Assembly (NCBI RefSeq): GCF_001577365.1
Contig: NZ_CP014513.1
Span: forward strand, 2,542,001 to 2,606,000
DNA from: Frondihabitans sp. PAMC 28766
GTDB taxonomy: Bacteria; Actinomycetota; Actinomycetes; Actinomycetales; Microbacteriaceae
Reading direction: 5' to 3'
DNA: 64,000 nt
Made by a program: the position numbers and the translations under genes. Within the stretch, counting starts at the first letter, position 1; each line of letters opens with the position of its first letter. A model generated the notes under the pieces. That model made no database searches. It saw only the letters and a program-made list of their open reading frames with translations, and was not told the origin of the DNA. This document shows positions 8,261-17,106 of this stretch, in pieces.

Positions 8261-8796
8261 GAGCACGTGCACTCGCCGGCAGCGTGGTCGCCTCGGCGGC
8301 CATCGTCTCGCTCGGCTGGCAGATCGGAGCGGCGCATGTGGCCGCAGAGTCGGCGGCGACCGGCTCGGCGGTCACAGGTTCGGGGGCCGCGACAGGCTCC
8401 GGCACATCGACCGGATCCACGGGAACCACCACGACGCCGTCGTCCAGTGCTTCGCCCTCGGCGAGTGCCACGCCGTCCTCCAGCGCTTCGTCGTCGGCGG
8501 GCACAGCCAAGTCGTCCGTCTCCGGCACGTTCGACGGCACGACGGCCGAGACGCAGTACGGTCCCGTCCAGGTGTCGATCGTCGTCGCCTCGGGGAAGAT
8601 CACCGATGTGAAAGCCCTGCAGCTGACCGACCAGGGCGGCCGCTCCGTCGAGATCAGCAACGACGCGGCCCCCGTGCTCCGCACCGAGGCCCTCAGCGCG
8701 CAGTCGGCGAAGATCCAGTCGGTCAGCGGCGCGACCTTCACCAGCGAGGGCTACATCACCTCGCTGCAGTCGGCGATCGACAAGGCCGGGCTGTGA
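8257..8796 (+). CDS. Exported FMN-binding domain protein
   Basis: This 179-residue protein has an N-terminal membrane or signal segment (residues 1-25) and a low-complexity Ser/Thr/Ala/Gly linker (about 30-85). The FMN-binding domain at about 90-179 carries GTAKSSVSGTFDG, QYGPVQVSIVV, GKITDVKAL and SVSGATFTSEGY. The SGATFTS Thr is the expected site for covalent FMN attachment by ApbE, which is encoded by the next gene. The linker probably spans the cell wall. The gene overlaps both neighbours (ATGA upstream, GTGA downstream), so the three are coupled. Confidence 0.9.
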   Translation: MRARALAGSVVASAAIVSLGWQIGAAHVAAESAATGSAVTGSGAATGSGTSTGSTGTTTTPSSSASPSASATPSSSASSSAGTAKSSVSGTFDGTTAETQYGPVQVSIVVASGKITDVKALQLTDQGGRSVEISNDAAPVLRTEALSAQSAKIQSVSGATFTSEGYITSLQSAIDKAGL

Positions 8797-9524
8797 CCGT
8801 CCACGTCTTCGGCACCATGGGCACGGTCGTGAGCCTCCGGGCCGACGACGGCGCCCTCGACCGCACCGACCTCGCATCCGTCGAGGCCGTCTTCGGCAGA
8901 TACGACCGTGTCTTCAGCCTCTACCGCGACGACTCGCCGCTCAGCAGGATCGCCCGGGGCGACCTCCCTCTCGCCTCCGCCGACGCCGAGGTGCGCGACG
9001 TCTACGCGCTCGCCGTCGACTGGCGGAACCGGACAAGCGGCGCGTTCACTCCTCACCGGCCCGACGGCGTGGTCGACCTCTCCGGCGTGGTCAAGGCTCT
9101 CGCCATGGCGGAGGCCGGGGCATTCCTCGACGCGCGCGCAGGTGACTGGCTGCTCGCGGTCGGCGGCGACGTGCTCGCTCGCGGCAGCCACGGTGGGGAG
9201 CCGTGGGGTGTCGGCGTCGTCGATCCTGCCGCCCGCGATCGACTCGCTGCTGTGGTCGACGTCGCCGGCACCCGTCGGGCCGTCGCCACCTCCGGCTCGT
9301 CCGAGCGGGGCCAGCACATCTGGCGCCGGGGCGGGGAGGTCTTCACCCAGGTGACGGTGATCGCCGACGACATCGTGACGGCCGACGTGCTCGCGACGGC
9401 GATCGCCGCGGGCGACGGGCGCGATCTCGACCGGTTCACTCACGACTTCGACGTCGACGTCATCACGTTCGATGCGGATGGCGCGGCTCGGGCCACCCCG
9501 GCCGCGAGCGACTGGGTGGTCTGA
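8793..9524 (+). CDS. apbE: FAD:protein FMN transferase (ApbE)
   Basis: This 243-residue protein should transfer FMN from FAD to the Thr of the FMN-binding protein encoded just upstream. Visible family features are the N-terminal GTMGTV, the DLSGVVKALAM segment with its Lys, LLAVGGDVLARG, AVATSGSSERG and the metal-binding Asp in ADDIVTADVLATA. It is short for the family (usually about 300 residues) and has no signal peptide in this reading, starting at a GTG that overlaps the previous stop. An internal or cytoplasmic location is therefore possible. Confidence 0.88.
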   Translation: MTVHVFGTMGTVVSLRADDGALDRTDLASVEAVFGRYDRVFSLYRDDSPLSRIARGDLPLASADAEVRDVYALAVDWRNRTSGAFTPHRPDGVVDLSGVVKALAMAEAGAFLDARAGDWLLAVGGDVLARGSHGGEPWGVGVVDPAARDRLAAVVDVAGTRRAVATSGSSERGQHIWRRGGEVFTQVTVIADDIVTADVLATAIAAGDGRDLDRFTHDFDVDVITFDADGAARATPAASDWVV

Positions 9525-9533
9525 GACAGTCGC

Positions 9534-9968
9534 TCAGGCGCCCGCCTGAAGTTCGGCGATCTGCGCGCGGGCCGCGCTGACGAGCTCGTCGTTGGTGTGG
9601 GCGTGGCCCTTCAGGCCCCAGCCGCCGGCGACGGCCTCGGTGAGGAGCACCCAGGTGCGGTCGACGAGTGTCGGATCGGCCGCGGCGGCGGCGACGATGT
9701 CGGTGAGCTGCGTCACGACGGCCAGCTGCTTGTTTCGGTCGAGGGCGCCGGCGTTGGTGAGCACCTGGACACGCACGTAGTTCGAGTCGCCGTCGACGTT
9801 CGACAGAGCGCCGTCGCCGAGCTCGTGGACGATCCCGGCAGTGTTCTGACGGAACATGGGGATGTCCGGCACCTGCTCGATCGTCATCACGGCAGCGGCC
9901 AGATCGAGGCTGAGCTGGTGCGGGTCGGCGAAGGTTCCGGCAATGGCGTAGACGTCGATCATGGGCAT
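9534..9968 (-). CDS. Tautomerase-superfamily protein
   Basis: This 144-residue protein begins MPMIDVYAIAGTF. Removal of Met would expose Pro-1, the catalytic base of the 4-oxalocrotonate tautomerase fold. A second beta-alpha-beta unit is suggested by NYVRVQVLTNAGALDRNKQLAVVTQLTDIV, as in fused or longer members of the family. The start at 9968 was chosen for the MP sequence and a GGAGACC site just upstream. It is divergent from a TetR gene, with two TetR-like operators in between, so it is probably inducible. The substrate is unknown. Confidence 0.75.
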   Translation of the reverse strand: MPMIDVYAIAGTFADPHQLSLDLAAAVMTIEQVPDIPMFRQNTAGIVHELGDGALSNVDGDSNYVRVQVLTNAGALDRNKQLAVVTQLTDIVAAAAADPTLVDRTWVLLTEAVAGGWGLKGHAHTNDELVSAARAQIAELQAGA

Positions 9969-10000
9969 GGTGGTCTCCTGGGGCAATTCGATCGGGCGCA

Positions 10001-10016
10001 TATGACGGTCGTCATA
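10001..10016. promoter_or_regulatory. TetR operator, site 1
   Basis: TATGACG-GT-CGTCATA is a perfect 7-bp inverted repeat with a 2-bp centre, located 32 bp upstream of the tautomerase start. A near-identical site occurs at 10034. The position between the divergent tautomerase and TetR genes makes it the likely operator. Confidence 0.7.
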
Positions 10017-10033
10017 ACGATGAGATCCTGCCC

Positions 10034-10049
10034 TATGACGAGCGTCACA
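10034..10049. promoter_or_regulatory. TetR operator, site 2
   Basis: TATGACG-AG-CGTCACA is the second copy of the palindrome at 10001, with one mismatch in the right arm. It lies 21 bp upstream of the TetR start. The site centres are 33 bp apart, about three helical turns, so two dimers would bind the same DNA face. Confidence 0.65.
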
Positions 10050-10070
10050 GTCAATCGGTAGGATGACTGA

Positions 10071-10628
10071 ATGACGACCGACCCCCGCCGCAGCATGGTC
10101 ATCGGCGCCGCGCGCCTCCTCGCCGAGCGCGGGCTGCAAGAGACATCGTTCTCCGAGGTGCTGAAGCTCACTGGCGCCCCCCGCGGCTCGATCTACCATC
10201 ACTTCCCCGACGGCAAAGACCAGCTCGTGGCCGAGGCCGTCGACCTCGCCGGCGCCCATGCGATCCGCCTCATCGAGCAGTCCGCAGGCAAGGCGCCCGT
10301 CGAGATCGTCCGAGACTTCATCGCGATGTGGCGGGCGGTGCTCGTCCACTCCGACTTCCAGGCAGGATGCAGCGTGGTCGCCGTCACGGTCGCCTCCGAC
10401 TCCCCCGACCTCCTGGCGCACGCGGCGAACGTCTTCCGGGCGTGGCGGGCCCGCCTCGCCGAGCTCCTCGCTGCCGCCGGGCTCGCCCCGGCCGACGCCG
10501 ACCGGTTCGCCGCCCTGCTGATCGCCTCGACGGAGGGCGCCGTGGTCATGAGCCGCGCCGAGCAGAGCCTCGACCCCTTCGAGCTCGTCGCCGACCAGCT
10601 CTTGGGCCAGGTCCCCGTCACGCCCTGA
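10071..10628 (+). CDS. TetR/AcrR-family regulator (YxaF/LmrA-like)
   Basis: This 185-residue protein has an N-terminal HTH (RRSMVIGAARLLAERGLQ, then SEVLKLTGAPRGSIYHHFPDGKD at about residues 25-48). Its C-terminal domain resembles the YxaF/LmrA group, with FQAGCSVVAVTVASDSPDL near residues 98-117; the Cys could be a thiol or electrophile sensor. It is divergent from the tautomerase and faces two palindromic operators, so it probably autoregulates and controls that gene. The downstream kinase starts 18 bp after its stop and may be read through. Confidence 0.88.
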   Translation: MTTDPRRSMVIGAARLLAERGLQETSFSEVLKLTGAPRGSIYHHFPDGKDQLVAEAVDLAGAHAIRLIEQSAGKAPVEIVRDFIAMWRAVLVHSDFQAGCSVVAVTVASDSPDLLAHAANVFRAWRARLAELLAAAGLAPADADRFAALLIASTEGAVVMSRAEQSLDPFELVADQLLGQVPVTP

Positions 10629-10646
10629 GCCCGCCACGCTACCGTT

Positions 10647-11912
10647 GTGGGCGTGTGGACATCCCTCGAGCGTCGCCCGGTGGTCGTCGACGTGCTCGTG
10701 GGTGTCGTCGTGCTGCTGTTCTTCGGTGCGCTCGATGTGAGCCGCACCGGCTGGGCGACCCTCCCCGTCGACGCGCTCTACGCGATCGCGATCGGCTTCC
10801 GCCGGCGTAACCAGGGCCTCGGGCTGGCGATCGCCTGGGTCGGAGCGATCACCCAGCTGCTGATCCTGCCGTCGTACATCAACGGCAACGTGGTCGTCGC
10901 CGGCGTCATCTTCGCCACGAGCCTGGCCCAGCAGCCGGTCGTGCGGCGGCTCGGCCTGGCCTCGGCGATCGCCGGCGGCATCATCGCCAGCGTCAAGCTC
11001 GTGCTGATCACGGGCGCCTTCCTGCCCCGCGACTCGACGAGCTGGGGGCAGGAGGCGATCTCCCGCATCCTGTACTTCGTCGGCATCGCCGGCATCATCG
11101 CGGCGTCCCTTGCGGTGTTCTGGCTGCTCGGCGCCGTCGCCCGGGTGCGCCGCGCCTACGTCACCGAGCGCGTCGAACGCCTCGAACGCGAGCAGGAGCT
11201 GCTGCGCGCCGAGCTGCGCGTCGCCCAGGAGACCGAGCGAACGCGCATCACCCGCGAGATGCACGACGCCATCGGACACGCTCTCGCCGTGATCATCGCG
11301 CAGTCGGACGGCGCGCGCTACGCGGTCGCGAAGAACCCCGGGGCCGCCACCGAGGCGCTCGGAGTCATCAACCGTTCGGCCCGCGACGCCCTCGACGACG
11401 TCAGCGAGCTGCTGAGCGTGCTGAAGGGCGCGGAGGACCACCAGGGCACCCTCGGGGTCGCCGACCTCGCCGGGGTGCTCGACAGCATGCGCTCGGCAGG
11501 GCTCGACGTGCAGTTCACCGAAACAGGTGAGGCCTTCGCGCTCAGCACGGCGGGCGACCTGGCAGTCTTCCGCGTGGTGCAGGAGTCGCTGACGAACGCG
11601 CTGAAGCACGGTGGACCGGGCACCCGCGTCGACCTCGGCATCGCCTGGCGCGCGAGGGAGGTCGTCGTCGACTCGTGCACGGTCGAGTCGGACGGCCCCG
11701 GTCTCGTCGAGCCCAAAGACACCGCCGCCATCGAGCTCTCCGGCAGCGACACCGACGTCGATGCCCCGACACGAACCGGCTACGGAATCGCCGGCATGCA
11801 CGAGCGCATCCGGCTCGTCGGCGGCAGCGTCGTCGCACGCCCTCGCACCGACGGTGTCCACGGCTTCGCCGTCGTCGCCCGAATCCCCCGAAGTCAAGGA
11901 GCCTCCGAGTGA
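10647..11912 (+). CDS. NarL-type sensor histidine kinase (HisKA_3)
   Basis: This 421-residue kinase has five or six N-terminal membrane helices (about residues 12-165) with almost no loops, so it probably senses something within the membrane. A coiled-coil linker (RVERLEREQELLRAELRVAQ), the HisKA_3 phospho-His in REMHDAIGHALAVI (near residue 210) and a HATPase domain (SLTNALKHG N box; TGYGIAGMHERIRLVGG) follow. The linker between the N and G boxes carries an unusual acidic insert (about residues 348-372). The stop overlaps the regulator start (GTGA). Confidence 0.92.
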   Translation: MGVWTSLERRPVVVDVLVGVVVLLFFGALDVSRTGWATLPVDALYAIAIGFRRRNQGLGLAIAWVGAITQLLILPSYINGNVVVAGVIFATSLAQQPVVRRLGLASAIAGGIIASVKLVLITGAFLPRDSTSWGQEAISRILYFVGIAGIIAASLAVFWLLGAVARVRRAYVTERVERLEREQELLRAELRVAQETERTRITREMHDAIGHALAVIIAQSDGARYAVAKNPGAATEALGVINRSARDALDDVSELLSVLKGAEDHQGTLGVADLAGVLDSMRSAGLDVQFTETGEAFALSTAGDLAVFRVVQESLTNALKHGGPGTRVDLGIAWRAREVVVDSCTVESDGPGLVEPKDTAAIELSGSDTDVDAPTRTGYGIAGMHERIRLVGGSVVARPRTDGVHGFAVVARIPRSQGASE

Positions 11913-12577
11913 CCATCCGCATCGGCCTCGCCGACGACCAGCCGCTCTTCCGCGCCGGAATCCGCATGATCATCGAATCGCAAGACGACTTCGACGTCGT
12001 CTGGGAGGCCGGCGACGGCGCGGAGGCGGTCGCCCTGCAGGGCGAGAAGCCGGTCGATCTCATCCTGATGGATCTCGAGATGCCGGGCGTCGGCGGGGTC
12101 GAGGCGACCCGCAGGATCCTGCGCCCCGGTGACGACGAGAGCATCGCCTCCTCGACTCGCATCGTGGTGCTCACCACCTTCGAGCTGACCGACACCACTT
12201 TTCAGGCCATCAGCGCGGGCGCCAGCGGATTCCTGCTGAAGAACGCCGACCCGGAGTTCTTGCTCGCGTCGCTCCGCACGATCCATGCCGGCTCCGCTGT
12301 CGTCGCCCCGTCGGTGATGAACGGGCTCGTCGAACGCTTCGCGCGCAAGTCGACTCGCATCGACACCGATGCGCTTTCCGACCTGACCGCTCGAGAACGG
12401 GATATCTTCGGCCTTCTCGCGGCCGGGCTCAGCAACAACGAGATCGCCCACGAGCGTCACCTCTCTGACGCCACCGTGAAGTCGCACGTGAGCCGGATTC
12501 TCGGCAAATTGGACCTTCGCGACCGCGTCCAGCTCGTCATCTACGCCTACGAGAACGGCCTCGTGACGCAGGAGTAG
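11909..12577 (+). CDS. NarL/FixJ-family response regulator
   Basis: This 222-residue protein has a receiver domain with ADDQ, phospho-acceptor Asp in LILMDLEMPGVGG, Thr in VLTTFE and Lys in LLKNADPE. A LuxR-type HTH follows at about residues 157-215 (LTARERDIFGLLAAGLSNNEIA, then SDATVKSHVSRILGKL). Its GTG start overlaps the kinase stop, forming a coupled two-component system. Its targets are not evident; the S53 peptidase gene that follows is a possible one. Confidence 0.93.
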   Translation: MTIRIGLADDQPLFRAGIRMIIESQDDFDVVWEAGDGAEAVALQGEKPVDLILMDLEMPGVGGVEATRRILRPGDDESIASSTRIVVLTTFELTDTTFQAISAGASGFLLKNADPEFLLASLRTIHAGSAVVAPSVMNGLVERFARKSTRIDTDALSDLTARERDIFGLLAAGLSNNEIAHERHLSDATVKSHVSRILGKLDLRDRVQLVIYAYENGLVTQE

Positions 12578-12710
12578 CAGGGGTGAGAGTGCGGGTGACA
12601 TGTGCATGTGGGGGTATATGCCGACTTGACGTGCCCACTTCGAGGGGTGTTTTCTACGGCTACCGCGTTTTTCATGGCGGATTCCCACCACATCCTTCAA
12701 AGGGGCATAA

Positions 12711-14715
12711 GTGCGCGTTTCCCATCCACGTATCCGTCCAGTCGTCGCCGCGCTTGCCGCAGCGGCGACTGTCGTCGCTCTGTCGAGCATCGCGGCGTCG
12801 CCCGCGAGCGCTGTGACCGCGCGGCACGTCATCCCCGACAGCTCGCCGCACTGGCTGAGTCACGCGAAGCACGTCGCGACTCCGGCCGCTGCGTCGCAGG
12901 TGAGTTTCGGGATCCTGCTGAACATGCGAAACGCCGCTCAGGCCGACGCGCAGGTGAAGGCGCTCTCCGACCCCTCCAGCCCCACCTACGGCAAGTGGCT
13001 CACCAACAAGCAGTTCGACGCCACCTACGCGCCGAGCGGCGCAAGCGTCTCGGCCGTCAAGTCGTGGCTCACCTCGCAGGGCTTCGCGATCAGCCAGACC
13101 ATGCCGAGCGGCATGTACGTCACGGCCTCCGGCAGCACAGCGCAGGTCGAGAAGACCTTCGGCACGTCGCTCGAGAAGTACACGTACCAGGGCAAGACGG
13201 TCCAGACCAACACGACGGCGCTGTCGCTGCCGACGACCACCCCGCCGCCGTCCTCGGCGTCGTGAACGGTGTCGTCGGTCTCGACCAGGCCTCGACGCTG
13301 AAGGAGCCGGCCGACACCCTCCCCGGGCCGCCCGCCGGCGGCCGCTACGGCGTCCAGCCCTGCTCGACCTACTACGGCCAGAAGACGGCCACCACGCTGC
13401 CCTCGGCTTACGGCAAGAAGCAGCCCTACGCGGTCTGCGGCTACGTGCCCAGCCAGCTGCAGGGTGCCTACGGCGAGTCGTCGCTGCTCAAGGCCGGCGT
13501 CACCGGCAAGGGCACGACCGTGGCCATCACCGACGCGTACGCGTCGCCCACCATGGCCCAGGACGCTGCGACGTACAGCGCGAAGCAGCACCAGCCCGGC
13601 TACGCCAAGGGCCAGTACACCCAGATCACGCCCGGCCCGACCGGCTATGACGACACCGCCGCCGACGAGTGCGACGCGAGCGGGTGGTACGGCGAGGAGA
13701 CCCTCGACGTCGAAGCCGTGCACGCCATGGCTCCCGGGCGAAGATCGTCTACGTCGGTGCGCAGGACTGCGAGTCCGGCCTCGACAACGCGTGGGCGTCG
13801 GCCATCGACAACCACTACGGCGACATCATCACCAACTCGTGGACAGACGGGGTCGACGACCTGACCGACCTCGGCCAGTCGTACGTCGACTTCTACACGC
13901 AGTACTCGACCGAAGCAGCCCTCACCGGCATCACCGTCACCTTCTCGACCGGTGACAACGGCGACGGCACCAACGGCGGCACCACCCTGGCGAACAAGAC
14001 GATCGGCTTCCCCGCCGACCTTCCGTACGTCGTCGGCGTCGGCGGCACCTCGGTGCAGATCGGCTCGAAGAACAATTGGATGGGCGAGTACGGGTGGCAG
14101 TCCGACTACTCGGAGCTCAGCACCGACGGCAAGTCGTGGACGCCGGCTCTTCCAGGCGTCTACTCGTCGGGCGGCACCGGTGGCACCAGCCAACTGTTCG
14201 CTCAGCCCTGGTACCAGCAGGGCGTCGTGCCGACCTCGGCTTCTGAGGCCAACGGCTCCACCCCGATGAGGACGATCCCCGACGTCTCGATGGTGGGCGA
14301 CCCGAACACCGGCATGCTGGTGGGCGAGACGCAGACCTTCCCGGACGGCACCTACTACGACCAGTACCGCATCGGCGGCACGAGCCTCTCGTCGCCTCTG
14401 ACCGCAGGTCTGCTCGCCGTGGCGTCGCAGTACTCGCACACGAAGCTCGGCTTCGTGAACCCGCTGTACTACAAGCTGCTGGGCACCTCGGCGCTGCATG
14501 ACATCGCAGCCCCGAAGAAGCCGGTCGCCCAGGTGCGCACGAACTACGTCAACGGTGTCGACAACACCCAGGGCAAGTCGTACGAGCTGCAGACCATCGA
14601 CGTCCAGTCGTCGACCCTGCACGACACCCGAGGCTACGACGACGAGACGGGCGTCGGCACGCCGGCCGGCCCGTCGTTCTTCCAGGCGATCGCCAAGCTC
14701 GAGAAGAAGAAGTAG
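12711..14715 (+). pseudogene. Secreted S53 peptidase (sedolisin/kumamolisin family), two frameshifts
   Basis: Three frames must be joined to give one serine-carboxyl peptidase of about 668 residues. Frame one (12711 to about 13235) gives a signal peptide (VVAALAAAATVVAL..., cleavage near PASA) and the activation prodomain (NKQFDATYAPS). Frame two (about 13235-13738) gives the start of the catalytic domain with the Glu and Asp of EETLDVEAVHAMAPG. Frame three (about 13739-14715) gives the oxyanion Asp in FSTGDNG and the catalytic Ser in GGTSLSSP. Each junction behaves as a single missing base: an acg(g)ac context at about 13233-13237, and a GGGG-to-GGG change at 13736. All catalytic residues survive, so these could be sequencing errors or recent decay. 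Confidence 0.85.
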
Positions 14716-14741
14716 CAGCACCGCCACACCGCTCCACCGAC

Positions 14742-14789
14742 ACGGCCCGTCCTGTCGCCTCGCACTCCGCGGGCGCCGGGGCGGGCCGT
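14742..14789 (+). terminator. Weak inverted repeat after the S53 peptidase
   Basis: ACGGCCCG (14742-14749) and CGGGCCGT (14782-14789) can pair around a 32-nt GC-rich loop. It lies 27 bp after the peptidase stop. It lacks a U-tract, so the terminator role is tentative. The rest of the 231-bp gap up to the acyl-CoA oxidase shows nothing further I recognise. Confidence 0.3.
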
Positions 14790-14946
14790 CCGGCGTCCGA
14801 CTGGAGGTTTCCGACAAAGGGCGGGGCGCGGCGGCGACAGGCGTTCGTGCGACGGCTACGACCGATTTCACGAGCGGATGAGACCGTCCTACCGTCGAGT
14901 CGGCGGCCCGACTAGGGGCCGCGCTCGACGGAAAGAATCAACGCTG

Positions 14947-17034
14947 ATGACACGTCTCGACGACACCCGCTCCACCCGTCCGGCGACTCCGCCCGAGCCC
15001 GAGGGGGCAGCGGCCGCGGTGCAGGATTCTGCCCGTGTCGACACCGCCTGGCTGGGCGAGTACCTTCTCGGGCGCTGGGCCGACGCGCGCAAGCACTCGC
15101 GCGAGCTGATGCGGGACAGCGCCTTCCACCGGCAGGCCGACCTGAGCCTCGCCGAGCAACGTGAGCGGGTCTTCGAGCAGATGCACCTGCTGCTCGACCG
15201 CGACGCCGTCCTGCGCGCCTTCCCGACCCACCTCGGCGGCCTCGACGACCACGGCGGCAACATCGCCGCCTTCGAAGAGATCGTCACGGCCGACCCGTCG
15301 CTGCAGATCAAGGCCGGCGTGCAATGGGGCCTCTTCGGCTCGGCCGTGCTGCATCTCGGCACCGCGCACCATCACGACACGCTTCTGCCCGGCATCATGA
15401 ACCTCTCGGTGCCCGGAGCCTTCGCGATGACCGAGACCGGCCACGGGTCGGACGTGGCGTCCATCGGCACGACGGCCACCTTCGATCCTGAAACCGAAGA
15501 GTTCGTGATCGACACGCCGTTCCGCGCCGCGTGGAAGGACTACCTCGGCAATGCAGCCGTGCACGGCATCGCGGCGGTCGTCTTCGCGCAGCTGATCACG
15601 CAGGGCGTGAACCACGGCGTGCACGCGTTCTACGTGCCGATCCGCGACGACGACGGATTCCTGCCGGGCGTCGGAGGCGAGGACGACGGCCTCAAGGGCG
15701 GCCTCAACGGCATCGACAACGGTCGCCTCCACTTCGATCACGTGCGGGTGCCCCGCGAGAGCCTCCTCGACAAATACGGCCACGTCGACCCCGACGGCAG
15801 CTACACGTCGCCCATCGCGAGCCCGGGCCGCCGCTTCTTCACCATGATCGGCACGCTCGTCCAGGGCCGCGTGTCACTCGACGGCTCGGCGGTCGTCGCC
15901 TCGAAGCTGGCGCTCTTCATCGCCGTCACTTACGGCTCCGAGCGCCGGCAGTTCACGGCCGCCGACCCGCAGCGCGAAGAGGTGATCCTCGACTACCAGC
16001 GCCACCAGCGGCGCCTCCTCCCCCGACTCGCCCAGACCTACGCGATGTCGTTCGCGCACGAGAAGCTCCTCGCCACCTTCGACGGCGTCTTCTCGGGCGA
16101 GCACGCGACCGACGGCGACCGGCAGGATCTCGAGACGCTGGCCGCCGCCCTCAAACCCCTGTCGACGTGGGCCGCCCTCGACATTCTGCAGGAGTGCCGC
16201 GAGGCGTCCGGCGGGGCGGGCTTCCTCGCCGAGAACCGCTACACGCAGCTGCGCGCCGACCTCGACGTCTACGCCACCTTCGAGGGCGACAACACCGTGC
16301 TGCTGCAGCTCGTCGCAAAGCGCCTGCTGACGGACTTCGGCAAGAAGTTCGCCGGATCGGATCCGCGCGCGATGGCAGCAGCCGTCGCGTCGCAGGTGGG
16401 TCAGGCCTCGGTCGACCGCAGCGGTCTGCGGCGTCTCGCGCAGGCCGTCACCGACCTCGGGCAGACGGGCCGGTCGGTCGGGCACGTGCGCGACGAGGAG
16501 TCGCAGCGGCAGTTGCTGACAGGCCGCGTCGAGACGATGATCGCGCAGATCGCCGCGCGGCTGCGGCCGGCGTCGCACCTGTCGCCGGTGGCGGCTGCGC
16601 GACTGTTCGACGAGAACCAGAGCGAGCTGATCGACGCGGCCCGCGCACACGCCGAGCTGCTGCAGTGGGAGGCGTTCACCGAGGCGCTGCCGGGGGTGGA
16701 GGACGACGCGACCCGTCGCATCCTGACCTGGCTTCGCGACCTGTTCGGGCTCGGGCTGATCGAGAAGGACCTCGCGTGGTACCTCATCCACGGGCGACTC
16801 TCGACGAAGCGGGCGACCGCGCTCACCGACTACATCGACGACCGGCTGCTGCCGCGGCTTCGGCCGCACGCTGTCGACCTGGTCGATGCGTTCGGCTTCG
16901 CGCCCGAGCACGTGCGGGCGCCCATCGCGTCAGGAGCCGAGAGGGCGCGGCAAGACGAAGCCGCCGCGTACTACCGCGCTCAGCGCGCGTCGGGCACGGC
17001 GCCTGTGCCCGAAAAGAAGCCCGCGCACCACTAG
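14947..17034 (+). CDS. Acyl-CoA oxidase / acyl-CoA dehydrogenase-family flavoprotein
   Basis: At 695 residues this matches acyl-CoA oxidases rather than the roughly 380-residue dehydrogenases. It should oxidise acyl-CoA to trans-2-enoyl-CoA with FAD, giving H2O2 if it is a true oxidase. Visible features are LGTAHHHDTLLPGIMN, the substrate/FAD loop AMTETGHGSDVASIGTTATFD, VPRESLLDKYG, GRRFFTMIGTLVQGRVS, the segment with REASGGAGFLAENRY and FEGDNTVLLQLVAKRLL, and a long C-terminal helical domain. The ATG follows a GGAAAG site. No other beta-oxidation gene is adjacent. Confidence 0.88.
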   Translation: MTRLDDTRSTRPATPPEPEGAAAAVQDSARVDTAWLGEYLLGRWADARKHSRELMRDSAFHRQADLSLAEQRERVFEQMHLLLDRDAVLRAFPTHLGGLDDHGGNIAAFEEIVTADPSLQIKAGVQWGLFGSAVLHLGTAHHHDTLLPGIMNLSVPGAFAMTETGHGSDVASIGTTATFDPETEEFVIDTPFRAAWKDYLGNAAVHGIAAVVFAQLITQGVNHGVHAFYVPIRDDDGFLPGVGGEDDGLKGGLNGIDNGRLHFDHVRVPRESLLDKYGHVDPDGSYTSPIASPGRRFFTMIGTLVQGRVSLDGSAVVASKLALFIAVTYGSERRQFTAADPQREEVILDYQRHQRRLLPRLAQTYAMSFAHEKLLATFDGVFSGEHATDGDRQDLETLAAALKPLSTWAALDILQECREASGGAGFLAENRYTQLRADLDVYATFEGDNTVLLQLVAKRLLTDFGKKFAGSDPRAMAAAVASQVGQASVDRSGLRRLAQAVTDLGQTGRSVGHVRDEESQRQLLTGRVETMIAQIAARLRPASHLSPVAAARLFDENQSELIDAARAHAELLQWEAFTEALPGVEDDATRRILTWLRDLFGLGLIEKDLAWYLIHGRLSTKRATALTDYIDDRLLPRLRPHAVDLVDAFGFAPEHVRAPIASGAERARQDEAAAYYRAQRASGTAPVPEKKPAHH

Positions 17035-17036
17035 CA

Positions 17037-17094
17037 CTTACCTTTTCGGCTCGATCTTCCTGTCGAGAAGGGCTGATCGTGCCGAAAAGGTAAG
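17037..17094. repeat. 58-bp palindromic hairpin element between convergent genes
   Basis: CTTACCTTTTCGGC (17037-17050) is perfectly repeated in inverse as GCCGAAAAGGTAAG (17081-17094). The pairing continues inward after one T-T mismatch with CGATC/GATCG, and the loop is about 18 nt. The element starts two bases after the acyl-CoA oxidase stop and ends 12 bases before the convergent glycosyltransferase stop. It could act as a bidirectional terminator, although the T-tracts are short. Its 20-bp arms resemble in architecture, but not in sequence, the palindromes at 39309, 41474, 42592, 46997 and 63099. Confidence 0.8.
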
Positions 17095-17106
17095 GGCGGG
17101 CGGGGC

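Noticed and set aside
9534..11897. A long minus-strand open frame over the TetR and kinase genes
   Set aside because: Only the 144-residue tautomerase at its 3' end looks like protein; the rest is low-complexity shadow of the plus-strand genes.
12614..12660. A sigma-70 promoter (TTGACG, TATATG-like) before the S53 gene
   Set aside because: A TTGACG at 12626 is present, but no -10 lies at a proper distance, so it is not listed.
13233..13740. Programmed ribosomal frameshifting in the S53 peptidase
   Set aside because: No slippery heptamer or downstream pseudoknot is apparent; two independent shifts in one gene are unlikely to be programmed.
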